Shown here: piece by piece, positions 54,542 to 62,583 of the stretch
Numbering within the stretch: the first letter of the stretch is position 1
Layout: the number at the start of each line of letters is the position of its first letter
NCBI RefSeq assembly: GCF_008369445.1
Contig: NZ_VTWH01000004.1
Location: 186,001-250,000 of the forward strand
Origin: Aureimonas fodinaquatilis
GTDB lineage: Bacteria; Pseudomonadota; Alphaproteobacteria; Rhizobiales; Rhizobiaceae
Direction of reading: 5' to 3'
Length of the DNA: 64,000 bases
The notes under the pieces: generated by a model
Seen by the model: only the letters and a program-made list of their open reading frames with translations
Databases searched by the model: none
Told to the model about the DNA's origin: nothing
Made by a program: the position numbers and the translations under genes

Positions 54542-55537
54542 ATGAACAAGCGCCGTTTTCTGACTACCGTTGCCGCAACCGTTTTTGCCGCAACCTTGCT
54601 GCCCGCTTCCGTGCAGGCACAGGATAAAACAGATATCAACTTCCGTCTGGACTGGTCTATCTATGGCTCGCATGCTCCGTTCTATCTGGCGCTGCAAAAG
54701 GGCATGTACAGCGATGCCGGTTTGAATGTCACCATCGGCGAAGGCCAGGGCTCGGCAACCGTTGCCCAGTTGATTGCACAGGGTCAGGATCAACTCGGCT
54801 TTGTTGATTTTGGTACCATGGCTCGCGGTGTTGAACAGGGCATGCCTGTTACGGCTGTCATGCGCGTCATCAGCGACGTGATGTGCATCATCTCTCATGC
54901 CGATGCGCCAATTACCGAGCCAAAAGGCCTGGAAGGCAAAGTGGTGGCGTTTGCCCCGTCCGAATCCACAGCCCTCGTGTTCCCGGCGCTTCTGGCCAGC
55001 CAGGAAGTCGATCCGGCATCCGTCAGCGTGCTGAACCCGGCATTTGGCGCCAAGAACGCCATGTTCCTGCAAAAGCGTGCGGACGCCATTCCAGGCAACT
55101 ACAATGTGCAGGTTGCGCAGCTGGAAGGTCAGGGCGCGGAAGTTGAATATTTCCGTTTTGCCGATTTTGGCCTGCGGCAGATGAACAACGGCATTATCGT
55201 GAACAACAGCTTCAAAGATGCCAATCCTGAGGCCCTGAAGGCGTTTCTGGAAGTGACAGCGGCGGCTTTCGAGCAGGCAACTGCCGATCCGGAAGTGGCC
55301 GTGGATGCGTTGATTGAGGTGTTGCCGGAACAGCGCCGCAACCGCGATGTGCTTTTGCGTCAGTTGGTGCTGACGGCAGATTCCTACAAAACTGAAAATA
55401 CGCAGGACAAGCCGTTTGGCTGGATGGAAGCGAAGGACTGGGAAGACACCCAGCATATTCTGACCGAGTATGGTGGCATGCCACGCAGCCTGCCGGTCGA
55501 ACAATTCTACACCAACGACTTCCTGCCTGAATCGTGA
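54542..55537 (+). CDS. ABC transporter substrate-binding protein, NMT1/THI5-like
   Basis: A 331-residue periplasmic protein with a Tat-like or Sec signal peptide (MNKRRFLTTVAATVFAATLL, cleavage near VQAQ). The NMT1 pattern INFRLDWSIYGSHAPFYLAL is followed by QKGMYSDAGLNVTIGEGQGS. In this family the tryptophan and histidine of that segment contact ring-shaped ligands such as pyrimidines. The operon position beside a DoeA-like hydrolase suggests a heterocyclic N-containing ligand, but this is inference. It has close architecture to the binding protein at 21.1 kb. Confidence 0.92.
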   Translation: MNKRRFLTTVAATVFAATLLPASVQAQDKTDINFRLDWSIYGSHAPFYLALQKGMYSDAGLNVTIGEGQGSATVAQLIAQGQDQLGFVDFGTMARGVEQGMPVTAVMRVISDVMCIISHADAPITEPKGLEGKVVAFAPSESTALVFPALLASQEVDPASVSVLNPAFGAKNAMFLQKRADAIPGNYNVQVAQLEGQGAEVEYFRFADFGLRQMNNGIIVNNSFKDANPEALKAFLEVTAAAFEQATADPEVAVDALIEVLPEQRRNRDVLLRQLVLTADSYKTENTQDKPFGWMEAKDWEDTQHILTEYGGMPRSLPVEQFYTNDFLPES

Positions 55538-55543
55538 GTTCCA

Positions 55544-56302
55544 ATGTCCGAACTGATTAACATCAAGGGCGTCAGCAAGCGCTTCGATGAATTGCTGGCG
55601 CTCGACAATATCAATCTCACAGTGCGTGACGGCGAGTTTGTTGCCATTGTGGGCAGTTCGGGTTGCGGCAAGAGCACGCTGCTGCGTTTGATCGCGGGGC
55701 TGTTGCCCACCTCGGAAGGAATTGTCGAGGTCAACGGCCACAAGGTCAAAGGTCCGGCGGATGATGTTGGCATTGCCTTTCAGACGCCGGTTCTTCTGCC
55801 CTGGCGCAGCGTTGTGGAAAATGTCAGCCTGCAGCTGGAAGTCCGCAAACTGCCAAAGGCAAAGTATGAAACGGAGCTGCGCCGCCTGATCGAGCTGGTG
55901 GGTCTAAACGGTTTTGAAGACCGCAAACCTTATGAGCTGTCCGGCGGCATGCAGCAGCGCGTGGCCCTGTGCCGTGCACTGATCCATAATCCGGCATTGC
56001 TGCTGATGGACGAACCGTTCGGCGCGCTGGATGCGATGACGCGTGAGCAGCTCAACCTTGAATTGCAACGCATCTGGATGGAAACCCGCAAAACCATTGT
56101 GCTGATCACACACAGCATTATTGAAGCGGTGTTTCTGGCAGACCGGGTTGTGGTCATGTCGCCCCGCCCGGGGCGCATCACCAAAATTATCGATGTTCCG
56201 GTGCCGCGGCCGCGCTCCTTCTCCGGTCTGGGCGACCCGGCATTTCAGGCGGCCTGCGATGAAGTGCGCACGCTTATGAACGCATCCGGCCTGACCGAGT
56301 AG
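55544..56302 (+). CDS. ABC transporter ATPase, NMT1/SsuB-type
   Basis: A 252-residue ATPase with Walker A GSSGCGKST, signature LSGGMQQR, Walker B LLLMDEPFGALD and His-loop LITHSIIEAVFLADR. The segment FQTPVLLPWRSVVENVSL matches ATPases of the nitrate/sulfonate/NMT1 class. It is the last gene of the operon, 6 bp after the binding protein, and is followed by hairpins. Confidence 0.93.
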   Translation: MSELINIKGVSKRFDELLALDNINLTVRDGEFVAIVGSSGCGKSTLLRLIAGLLPTSEGIVEVNGHKVKGPADDVGIAFQTPVLLPWRSVVENVSLQLEVRKLPKAKYETELRRLIELVGLNGFEDRKPYELSGGMQQRVALCRALIHNPALLLMDEPFGALDAMTREQLNLELQRIWMETRKTIVLITHSIIEAVFLADRVVVMSPRPGRITKIIDVPVPRPRSFSGLGDPAFQAACDEVRTLMNASGLTE

Positions 56303-56314
56303 CAAATCAAAAGC

Positions 56315-56348
56315 GGCAGGGCACCGCCGAATGCGCGTCGCTTTTGCA
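56315..56348 (+). terminator. Weak hairpin after the NMT1/M24 operon
   Basis: An AAAAGCG segment shortly after the stop pairs with CGCTTTT near 56339-56345, enclosing a second small GC pairing. It could end the operon transcript; the loop is large, so confidence is modest. Confidence 0.35.
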
Positions 56349-56365
56349 GCGCTCATGATTTAAGG

Positions 56366-56400
56366 AAAAGCCGTTCCGCAAGCCTGCGGGGCGGCTTTTT
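56366..56400 (+). terminator. Rho-independent terminator just upstream of yigZ
   Basis: AAAAGCCG and CGCAAGCCTGCG form an interrupted stem closed by CGGCTTTTT; the T-run ends at 56400. It lies only 11 bp before the start of the YigZ gene, so it is probably the end of the ABC operon or an attenuator in the YigZ leader. Confidence 0.75.
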
Positions 56401-56411
56401 CGGATCAAATC

Positions 56412-57002
56412 ATGCGCTTTGCCCTGACCACAATAGAAACTGCACATCAGGAAATTCGCAAAAGCCGTTTCATTGCCCTTGCCGCGCCAATCAGCGATGA
56501 AGCTGCGGCGAAAGAGTTCATCTCGCAGCACTCCGACCCTTCAGCCAACCACAATTGCTGGGCCTGGAGGATAGGTCAGGCCTATCGGTTCAACGATGAC
56601 GGAGAACCGAGCGGCACTGCCGGAAAACCTATTCTGCAGGCGATTGATGGCCAAAGCCTTGACGGTGTGGTGGTCGTGGTCATTCGCTGGTTTGGCGGCA
56701 TATTGCTGGGCAGCGGGGGGCTTATACGCGCATACGGCGGCACGGCCGCGCTATGCCTTCGTGATGCGGCAAAGGTTCCGCTGGTGGAAAAACTCGCCGC
56801 CCGCATCATCTGCCCATTCAGCGACCTGGCCGTGGTTCAGGCGCGGCTTGGCGGCGTTGCTGACACTCGAATTGTCGACCAGACATTCACCGCAACAGGT
56901 GCCGAGCTTCTGATCTCCGTCGCCAAGGCACGGGCACCAGATCTGTTTCGCATGCTGACCGATGTTACCGGCGGCCGCATTACCATCACGCACGAAGAGT
57001 GA
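56412..57002 (+). CDS. yigZ: YigZ/IMPACT-family protein
   Basis: A 196-residue protein of the YigZ (UPF0029) family. The conserved region is RKSRFIALAAPISDE, followed by HNCWAWRIG, the signature GEPSGTAGKPILQ and VVVIRWFGGILLGSGGLIRAYG. A short C-terminal ferredoxin-like domain follows. YigZ is widespread, and its exact role (linked to translation or stress control in eukaryotic IMPACT) is not settled. The start lies 11 bp after a terminator T-run. It converges with the flavoprotein gene, with 7 bp between stops. Confidence 0.92.
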   Translation: MRFALTTIETAHQEIRKSRFIALAAPISDEAAAKEFISQHSDPSANHNCWAWRIGQAYRFNDDGEPSGTAGKPILQAIDGQSLDGVVVVVIRWFGGILLGSGGLIRAYGGTAALCLRDAAKVPLVEKLAARIICPFSDLAVVQARLGGVADTRIVDQTFTATGAELLISVAKARAPDLFRMLTDVTGGRITITHEE

Positions 57003-57009
57003 AGCCAGG

Positions 57010-58218
57010 CTATTCGGCGCCCGCGGCAATTGCCGTGCCGGCCGCCCAGCCGGAAGACCACGCCCACTGAAAATTATAGCCGCCAAGCCAGCCGGTTACA
57101 TCCACCACTTCGCCGATGAAATACAATCCTCGCACATTGTTGGCCTGCAAAGTGCGCGAGTTCAGCGCGCCAGTATCCACGCCGCCAAGGGTCACCTCTG
57201 CGGTCCGGTAGCCTTCAGTACCAACAGGAAGCACTTCCCAACCATGAACGATGCCCGCAATTTCGGTCAGTTTCCTGTCGCTCATTTCACCAATGACACC
57301 GGACCAGCCGTGCAGCCGAGTCAGAAAACCGGCAAGGCGCTTTGGCAGCACCTCACCCAGCGCGGTTCCAATGGTCTTGCGTGCATTTTCCCGCTTGAAA
57401 TTCATAAGCGCCGCGCAAACATCCAGCCCGGGCAGAAACGCAATTCTGATTTTCTGCTTTTCCTGCCAGTAAGAAGATATCTGCAGGATTGCCGGGCCTG
57501 AAAGGCCGCGATGGGTGAACAGCATTGCCTCTTCAAACGCCGTTTTTCCGCAGGATATTCTGGCATCGGCCGCCACCCCTGCCATCTCCCGAAATTCGGC
57601 CAGGAGATTTTCACCAAAGGTCAGAGGCACCAGCCCCGCCCGCGTCTCCGTTACCGCAATTCCGAACTGGTCAGCCAGTTGGTAGCCAAGGCTGGTTGCA
57701 CCCATCTTGGGAATGGACTTGCCGCCACAGGCAACCACGAAGTTGCGACATTGCACGCGGGCAGTGCTTTCACCCGCCAGCACGGCCGAAAATCCTTCAG
57801 CGTTTTGCGAAAGCGATTGCAAAGTGGTGTTCAGGCGCAGGTCTCCACCAGCCTCTGCCAGTTCGTCCAGCAGCATGGCGATGATGTCTCGCGCAGAGTT
57901 GTCGCAGAACAACTGGCCCAGTGTTTTTTCATGATAGGAAATGCCGTGTTTTTCCACCAGCGCAATGAAATCGCGCGGGGTGTATCGACCCAGCGCAGAT
58001 TTGGCAAAATGCGGGTTGCCGGAAATGTAGTTGCGAGCGGTTGCGCCGGTGTTCGTAAAATTGCAGCGTCCGCCTCCTGATATGCGGATTTTCTCACCAG
58101 GGGCCTTTGCGTGATCCAGAACCAGGACGCGGCCACCCCGAGATGCGGCATGAATTGCGCACATCAGGCCAGCGGCTCCGCCACCCAGCACCACCGTGTC
58201 AAAAGTTTCGTTCAGCAT
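57010..58218 (-). CDS. NAD(P)/FAD-dependent oxidoreductase, HI0933/BaiN family
   Basis: A 402-residue flavoprotein. The FAD dinucleotide-binding motif is VVLGGGAAGLMCAIHAA at the N-terminus, followed by GEKIRISGGGRCNFTN, which is diagnostic of the HI0933 family. Later come CGGKSIPKMGATSLGYQLAD, a substrate-domain insert, and the C-terminal FAD segment YFIGEVVDVTGWLGGYNFQWAWSSG. The reaction is not known for most members; some reduce steroid intermediates (BaiN). It is monocistronic on the minus strand. Confidence 0.93.
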   Translation of the reverse strand: MLNETFDTVVLGGGAAGLMCAIHAASRGGRVLVLDHAKAPGEKIRISGGGRCNFTNTGATARNYISGNPHFAKSALGRYTPRDFIALVEKHGISYHEKTLGQLFCDNSARDIIAMLLDELAEAGGDLRLNTTLQSLSQNAEGFSAVLAGESTARVQCRNFVVACGGKSIPKMGATSLGYQLADQFGIAVTETRAGLVPLTFGENLLAEFREMAGVAADARISCGKTAFEEAMLFTHRGLSGPAILQISSYWQEKQKIRIAFLPGLDVCAALMNFKRENARKTIGTALGEVLPKRLAGFLTRLHGWSGVIGEMSDRKLTEIAGIVHGWEVLPVGTEGYRTAEVTLGGVDTGALNSRTLQANNVRGLYFIGEVVDVTGWLGGYNFQWAWSSGWAAGTAIAAGAE

Positions 58219-58365
58219 GCACCCATTCCGGCATCAAGGTATTGATGCACCGTCAATAGCCGGAGTTCGCGCCATTGACACCCCTGCCTTTGCACAATCA
58301 TGGTGAAACACGCGAGGGGTCGGGAAATGCGAGCCTTTAAAACCCATTCCGGGAGAAACGAAACC

Positions 58366-58644
58366 ATGAGCGCCATTCCCGATGATGCGGTGGCCTATCG
58401 GCGGTCGCCGGTGTTCAATCAGGACAGTTTGCCTACAGCGCTGCAAAAGCAGCATTCTACGAAAGAAGGCGCGTGGGCCATGATCCACATCCTGGAAGGC
58501 AGGTTGCTTTACAGAATCTGCGAGCCGCCTTCCGAAACCGTTCTGGACCCTGACCATCCTGGCATCGTACAGCCGCAACAGTTGCATGAAGTGCAGGTCA
58601 TCGGGCCGGTCCGCATGTTTGTCGAATTTTACTCCAGACCCTGA
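58366..58644 (+). CDS. DUF1971 protein (YeaR/TehB-like cupin)
   Basis: A 92-residue protein from the ATG at 58366, chosen because GGGAGAA lies just upstream. It contains the DUF1971 pattern VAYRRSPVFNQDSLPTALQK, then HSTKEGAWAMIHILEGRLLY and a closing [16 protein letters not shown]. It is a small beta-rich cupin-like domain also seen at the N-terminus of some TehB tellurite-resistance proteins and as YeaR. No metal-binding role can be confirmed by eye. Its last 16 bp overlap the convergent phosphatase-family gene. Confidence 0.82.
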   Translation: MSAIPDDAVAYRRSPVFNQDSLPTALQKQHSTKEGAWAMIHILEGRLLYRICEPPSETVLDPDHPGIVQPQQLHEVQVIGPVRMFVEFYSRP

Positions 58645-59630
58645 AGCTCCAGCACAACCAGATCATGGTCTGACAATGGCCCGCCGTCGACGCCAGTTGC
58701 GGGCACAATGCGTGATCCGCCAACCTGAACACCCCGAACCAAAAACCAGTCAAGCTTCATCAGTCTTTCCGGCCAGCGGGTGATCAGGCTGGGCCGTGTT
58801 GTCACCTGATCGATCGGACCGCCATGCGCCTCAAAGCCGCGTTGCGCCATTTCAGCAAAAAATGATTCGTCACGCCAGTCACCGCCAATGTGGTTGCCGC
58901 TGTTCAAATCACCTCCAATGACAATCGGCAAGCCCGGAAAACGCGCGTCCAGCACATCAACCAGATGGTCAAGCTGCGCGTTTCGCCCCTTGGCATCGCT
59001 GTTGCTTTCCAGATGGGTTGAAACCACAACCAGCGGCCCTTGCGCAGTTTCCAGCATCGCACCAACGGCCATCCGCTCACCAAGCCGTGGCTGGTCATCG
59101 CCCTGCATGAACCAGAACCGCTTTCCTGGCAGCCTCACCATGAAAACATGCTGCATGCCCGCCGAGCTCACCAGTGCATTGCCATGAAATCCGGCATAGT
59201 TCTGCGCATCTGCGCAGAATTCGCGCTCGGTATCAGAGCCGAGGCCAAGCTCCAGAAACTCCACCCCGAATGCATAAGCCATGCCCAGACCGTCCGCGAC
59301 CTCTGCGGTGGTGTGGCGCTGCGCCGTGCGGGCCATGCCGCAATCCATTTCCGAAAGCAGCACAATGTCCGCTCCGGTTTGAGCCAGCTTTGCGGCTGCT
59401 TGCGTGGGAAACAAGCATCGCTCCACGTTCCAGGTTGCGAGACTGAATGGAAATTGCAGAACCGTTGTGGGCGTCAATCCACCGGTTTCAACCTGGGTCA
59501 TGCAGGAAAGCCCGGCCATAAAACGATCATGCGCTGTAATGGTGCGCGGCAAAGCGGCAATATCCTGCCGGGTCTGAGCAGACGGCACCAGCAGAGCTGA
59601 TACAGTTTCAGTGACAACAGGCAATATCAT
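58629..59630 (-). CDS. Endonuclease/exonuclease/phosphatase (EEP) family protein
   Basis: A 333-residue soluble protein with the EEP fold. The catalytic motifs are [10 protein letters not shown] (Asn68), [10 protein letters not shown] (Glu94), [29 protein letters not shown] (Asp, Asn) and the C-terminal SDHDLVV (Asp, His). No signal peptide is obvious, and the first about 60 residues are unassigned. It is translationally coupled to the UgpC-like ATPase upstream (ATGA at 59627-59630). It therefore occupies the position where E. coli has the glycerophosphodiesterase ugpQ. It may hydrolyse an imported phosphodiester; a DNase or sphingomyelinase-like role cannot be excluded. Confidence 0.83.
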   Translation of the reverse strand: MILPVVTETVSALLVPSAQTRQDIAALPRTITAHDRFMAGLSCMTQVETGGLTPTTVLQFPFSLATWNVERCLFPTQAAAKLAQTGADIVLLSEMDCGMARTAQRHTTAEVADGLGMAYAFGVEFLELGLGSDTEREFCADAQNYAGFHGNALVSSAGMQHVFMVRLPGKRFWFMQGDDQPRLGERMAVGAMLETAQGPLVVVSTHLESNSDAKGRNAQLDHLVDVLDARFPGLPIVIGGDLNSGNHIGGDWRDESFFAEMAQRGFEAHGGPIDQVTTRPSLITRWPERLMKLDWFLVRGVQVGGSRIVPATGVDGGPLSDHDLVVLELQGLE

Positions 59631-60712
59631 GCCAGCACCGCCGCCCGGACGTCGGAACGCTCTTCATTGTCAATTCTCCTGCCTGTGGCAGTATCAAAAA
59701 GATGCACCTGCCCGCGTGGCACCGAAAGGCGCATTTCCGTGGAAATTTCGAACCGCGGGTCAAGCGCCAGAACCAGTTGCTGCCCGTCAACCTGACCGTG
59801 CACCAGACGCTGCGCGCCCAGTTCTTCAACAAAATCCACCCGGAATGGCAGACCAAGCCTGTCGGGCTGCAGATCTTCAGCGCGAACACCAACTGTGACC
59901 GGACCGTTGCGGCTGGTGTTCAGATTGAGCTCAAGCTGAACCGAGCCGATCTGGAGCTGGCTGCCCTGAATCTCTCCGTCCAGCAGGTTCATGGCAGGCG
60001 AACCGATAAAGCTGGCCACAAAGGTGGATGCCGGCCGGTGGTAGATTTCAAGCGGTGCACCCACCTGCTCGATCTGGCCAGCATTCAGGACCACCAGACG
60101 ATCAGCAAGCGTCATCGCCTCAAGCTGGTCATGCGTGACATACAGCGATGTGGTGCCAAGCCGCTTCTGCAGGCGGCGAATTTCGCCGCGCATCGAAACG
60201 CGCAGTTTGGCATCCAGATTGGACAGCGGCTCGTCAAACAAAAATGCGGCCGGCTGGCGCACAACGGCCCGCCCCATGGCAACGCGCTGGCGCTGTCCGC
60301 CAGAAAGCGCCCTTGGCTTGCGGTCCAGATACGGGCCCAGTTCCAGCATGCGTGCGGCTTCGGCAACCCGGCTTTCTATTTCCGCTTTGGGAGTTTTGCG
60401 GTTGCGCAGGCCATAGGCCATGTTTTCCCGCACGCTCATATGCGGGTATAGCGCATAGTTCTGAAACACCATGGCAATGTCGCGGTCGGCAGGCTCAACC
60501 TTGTTGACCACCCGTTCGCCAATGCGCACCGTGCCCTGGCTGATATCTTCCAGCCCGGCAACCATGCGCAGCAGGGTGGATTTTCCGCAACCGGATGGGC
60601 CAACCAGCACAATGAACTCGCCGTCGCGCACAGACAGGTTGATGTCGCTGACAGATCTGGCGGTTGCTCCGGCATAGGTTTTGGAAACCTCTGCAATGTC
60701 GATGGATGCCAT
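59627..60712 (-). CDS. ugpC: sn-Glycerol-3-phosphate-type ABC transporter ATPase
   Basis: A 361-residue MalK/UgpC-family ATPase. It has Walker [10 protein letters not shown], the segment [20 protein letters not shown], signature LSGGQRQR, Walker [16 protein letters not shown] and the H-loop [18 protein letters not shown]-terminal OB-fold domain follows (about 240-361). It is directly adjacent to the UgpE-like gene (60712/60713) and coupled to the EEP gene. The symbol rests on the UgpB-like binding protein in this operon. Confidence 0.88.
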   Translation of the reverse strand: MASIDIAEVSKTYAGATARSVSDINLSVRDGEFIVLVGPSGCGKSTLLRMVAGLEDISQGTVRIGERVVNKVEPADRDIAMVFQNYALYPHMSVRENMAYGLRNRKTPKAEIESRVAEAARMLELGPYLDRKPRALSGGQRQRVAMGRAVVRQPAAFLFDEPLSNLDAKLRVSMRGEIRRLQKRLGTTSLYVTHDQLEAMTLADRLVVLNAGQIEQVGAPLEIYHRPASTFVASFIGSPAMNLLDGEIQGSQLQIGSVQLELNLNTSRNGPVTVGVRAEDLQPDRLGLPFRVDFVEELGAQRLVHGQVDGQQLVLALDPRFEISTEMRLSVPRGQVHLFDTATGRRIDNEERSDVRAAVLA

Positions 60713-61555
60713 TTATTTATCGCTTTCCGTCAAGCCTTTGATGAACCAGCGCTGGAAGATGACCACCACCAGCACCGGTGGCAGAAGCGCAAGCACGGCA
60801 AGGGCAAAGGCTTCGTTGTAATCGGGGATCTGGCTGCCGACCCACACCTGCAGAATTTGCTTGATGCCGCGCATCAGGGTGAAAAAGCGCTCTTCAGTGG
60901 TCATCAGCATTGGCCAGAGATACTGGTTCCAGCCATAGACAAACATGATGATGAAGATGGCCGCGATCATGGTTTTTGAAAGCGGCAGCAGTACATCGAT
61001 GAAAAACTTGAACGGCCCCGCCCCGTCTATTCTGGCCGCTTCCAGCAATTCATCGGGCACCGATTTAAAAAACTGCCGGAAGTAAAACGTGCCGGTAGCC
61101 GAAGCCAGCAGGGGCACAATCAACCCGGTATAGCTGTTGAGCAGTCCAAGCGACGACATGACCTGATAGGAGGGCATGATGCGCACTTCCAGCGGCAGAA
61201 GCAGGGTGGTGAAAATGACCCAGAAAATCAGCGTGGCAAACCGGAAGCGGAAGTAAACCAGGGCATAAGCCGCCGCCATCGACAGGATGATTTTGCCCAC
61301 GGCAAAACCAAGGCCAAGTATCAGCGAGTTCATGACCATACGCGCGCCAGTGACCTGACCGGTGAAGCCACCTTGCCGTGTCAGAACCGTGTTGTAGGTT
61401 TCATAGCCATTGTCACCGGGCAGCAGGGTCAGCCCGTTCATGTGAATGTCTGCTGCCGTGTGGGTGGATGTCATCACGGCCACCGCAACCGGCAGCACCA
61501 TGAACAGCGTGCCGGCCAACAGGATCAGATGATCGAAAATGCGTGTCTGGCCCAT
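60713..61555 (-). CDS. ugpE: Glycerol-3-phosphate-type ABC permease UgpE-like
   Basis: A 280-residue CUT1 permease from the ATG at 61555 (GGGTGA 4 nt upstream), matching the 281-residue E. coli UgpE. An upstream in-frame Met would overlap ugpA. Helices begin with IFDHLILLAGTLFMVLPVAV. The periplasmic segment YETYNTVLTRQGG and the coupling loop DELLEAARIDGAGPFKFFIDVLLPLSKTMIAAIF are characteristic. Confidence 0.88.
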   Translation of the reverse strand: MGQTRIFDHLILLAGTLFMVLPVAVAVMTSTHTAADIHMNGLTLLPGDNGYETYNTVLTRQGGFTGQVTGARMVMNSLILGLGFAVGKIILSMAAAYALVYFRFRFATLIFWVIFTTLLLPLEVRIMPSYQVMSSLGLLNSYTGLIVPLLASATGTFYFRQFFKSVPDELLEAARIDGAGPFKFFIDVLLPLSKTMIAAIFIIMFVYGWNQYLWPMLMTTEERFFTLMRGIKQILQVWVGSQIPDYNEAFALAVLALLPPVLVVVIFQRWFIKGLTESDK

Positions 61556-61559
61556 CAAA

Positions 61560-62522
61560 TCACCCGTAATGAACGCGGCGTTCAAGCCAGCGAAACTGCA
61601 CCAGCGTCAGCGCCAGCACCACCAGCATCAAAATGACTGACTGGGCGGAAGAGCCGCCGATATCATTGCCGCGAAACCCGTCGAGATAGACCTTGTAAAC
61701 CAGGGTTATCGGGTTATTCGCCGGCTTATCTTTCAACATCACGTCAATCACGGCGAATGTGTCAAACAGCGCGTAGGTGATGTTGATGATCAGCAGAAAA
61801 AACGCCGTGGGCGCCAGCAGAGGCAATATCGCCGTGAAAAACCGTCTTGCACCGTTCTTGCAATCAATGACCGCCGCCTCCCGCACGCTCTGGGGAATGC
61901 TTTGCAGGCCAGACAGAAAAAAGATGAAATTATAGGGGATCTGCTTCCACACAGACACCAGGATCATCGCCGTTGCGGTGTCGAAATAGCTGAGCCCAAC
62001 CCGCATGTTCCAGCCAAACCACGAGGCAATTTCCACAAACGGGCCGATATGCTGGTCAAACAGCATCATGCCCATCAGGCCCGCAACCGGAGGAGCAATG
62101 GCGTAGACGGCAATGAGCGAGTTTCGATAGGTTGAGCGCCCGCGGATAACCTGATCCGCCTTGACGGCAAGCAGCAGCCCTATTCCCAGAGAAAACGCCG
62201 TGACCAATATGGTGAAGACCGCCGTAAACCGCGCAATGCGTTGATATTCAGCGGAAGTCAGGGCATCGACATAATTATCCATGCCGACAAAGGTTGATCC
62301 GAAGCCGAACGGATCTTCCAGATAGAAGGAAGATGAAATTGCCTGCGCCGATGGCCAGTAGAAAAAAATGAAAATCACCGCGAGCTGCGGCAACAGAAAG
62401 AGCCACGGCAGCAAAGGCCGGTCAAACTGCACCCGCTTGGCGGGCTCAGGCCGGCTTGCAAACCGCGCTTTAAGCCGGGAAAAGGCCGTTGGCACAAGCG
62501 CCGGGGCGGAAAGATTGGTCAT
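61560..62522 (-). CDS. ugpA: Glycerol-3-phosphate-type ABC permease UgpA-like
   Basis: A 320-residue permease. It has the N-terminal helix RPLLPWLFLLPQLAVIFIFFYWPSAQAI and the UgpA-typical FYLEDPFGFGSTFVGMDNYVDALTSAEYQRIARFTAVF. The coupling loop IPQSVREAAVIDCKNGARRFFTAILPLL and the late FAVIDVMLKDKPANNPITLVYKVY also fit UgpA. It follows the binding-protein gene after a hairpin and is 4 bp from the UgpE gene. Confidence 0.9.
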   Translation of the reverse strand: MTNLSAPALVPTAFSRLKARFASRPEPAKRVQFDRPLLPWLFLLPQLAVIFIFFYWPSAQAISSSFYLEDPFGFGSTFVGMDNYVDALTSAEYQRIARFTAVFTILVTAFSLGIGLLLAVKADQVIRGRSTYRNSLIAVYAIAPPVAGLMGMMLFDQHIGPFVEIASWFGWNMRVGLSYFDTATAMILVSVWKQIPYNFIFFLSGLQSIPQSVREAAVIDCKNGARRFFTAILPLLAPTAFFLLIINITYALFDTFAVIDVMLKDKPANNPITLVYKVYLDGFRGNDIGGSSAQSVILMLVVLALTLVQFRWLERRVHYG

Positions 62523-62539
62523 TGCGGATCCAAAGCTTT

Positions 62540-62570
62540 AACCGGACCCGGCAAAATGCCGGATCCGGTT
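62540..62570 (-). promoter_or_regulatory. Intercistronic hairpin between ugpB and ugpA
   Basis: AACCGGACCCGGC (62540-62552) pairs with GCCGGATCCGGTT (62558-62570) with one mismatch around a 5-nt loop AAAAT. It is a candidate mRNA-stabilising or partial-termination hairpin favouring the binding protein. Confidence 0.6.
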
Positions 62571-62583
62571 TTGAAAAAGCGTA

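Noticed and set aside
54503-55741. Minus-strand open frame of 412 codons opposite the NMT1 binding-protein gene
   Set aside because: Complement of a clear periplasmic binding protein; composition is as expected of an antisense frame.
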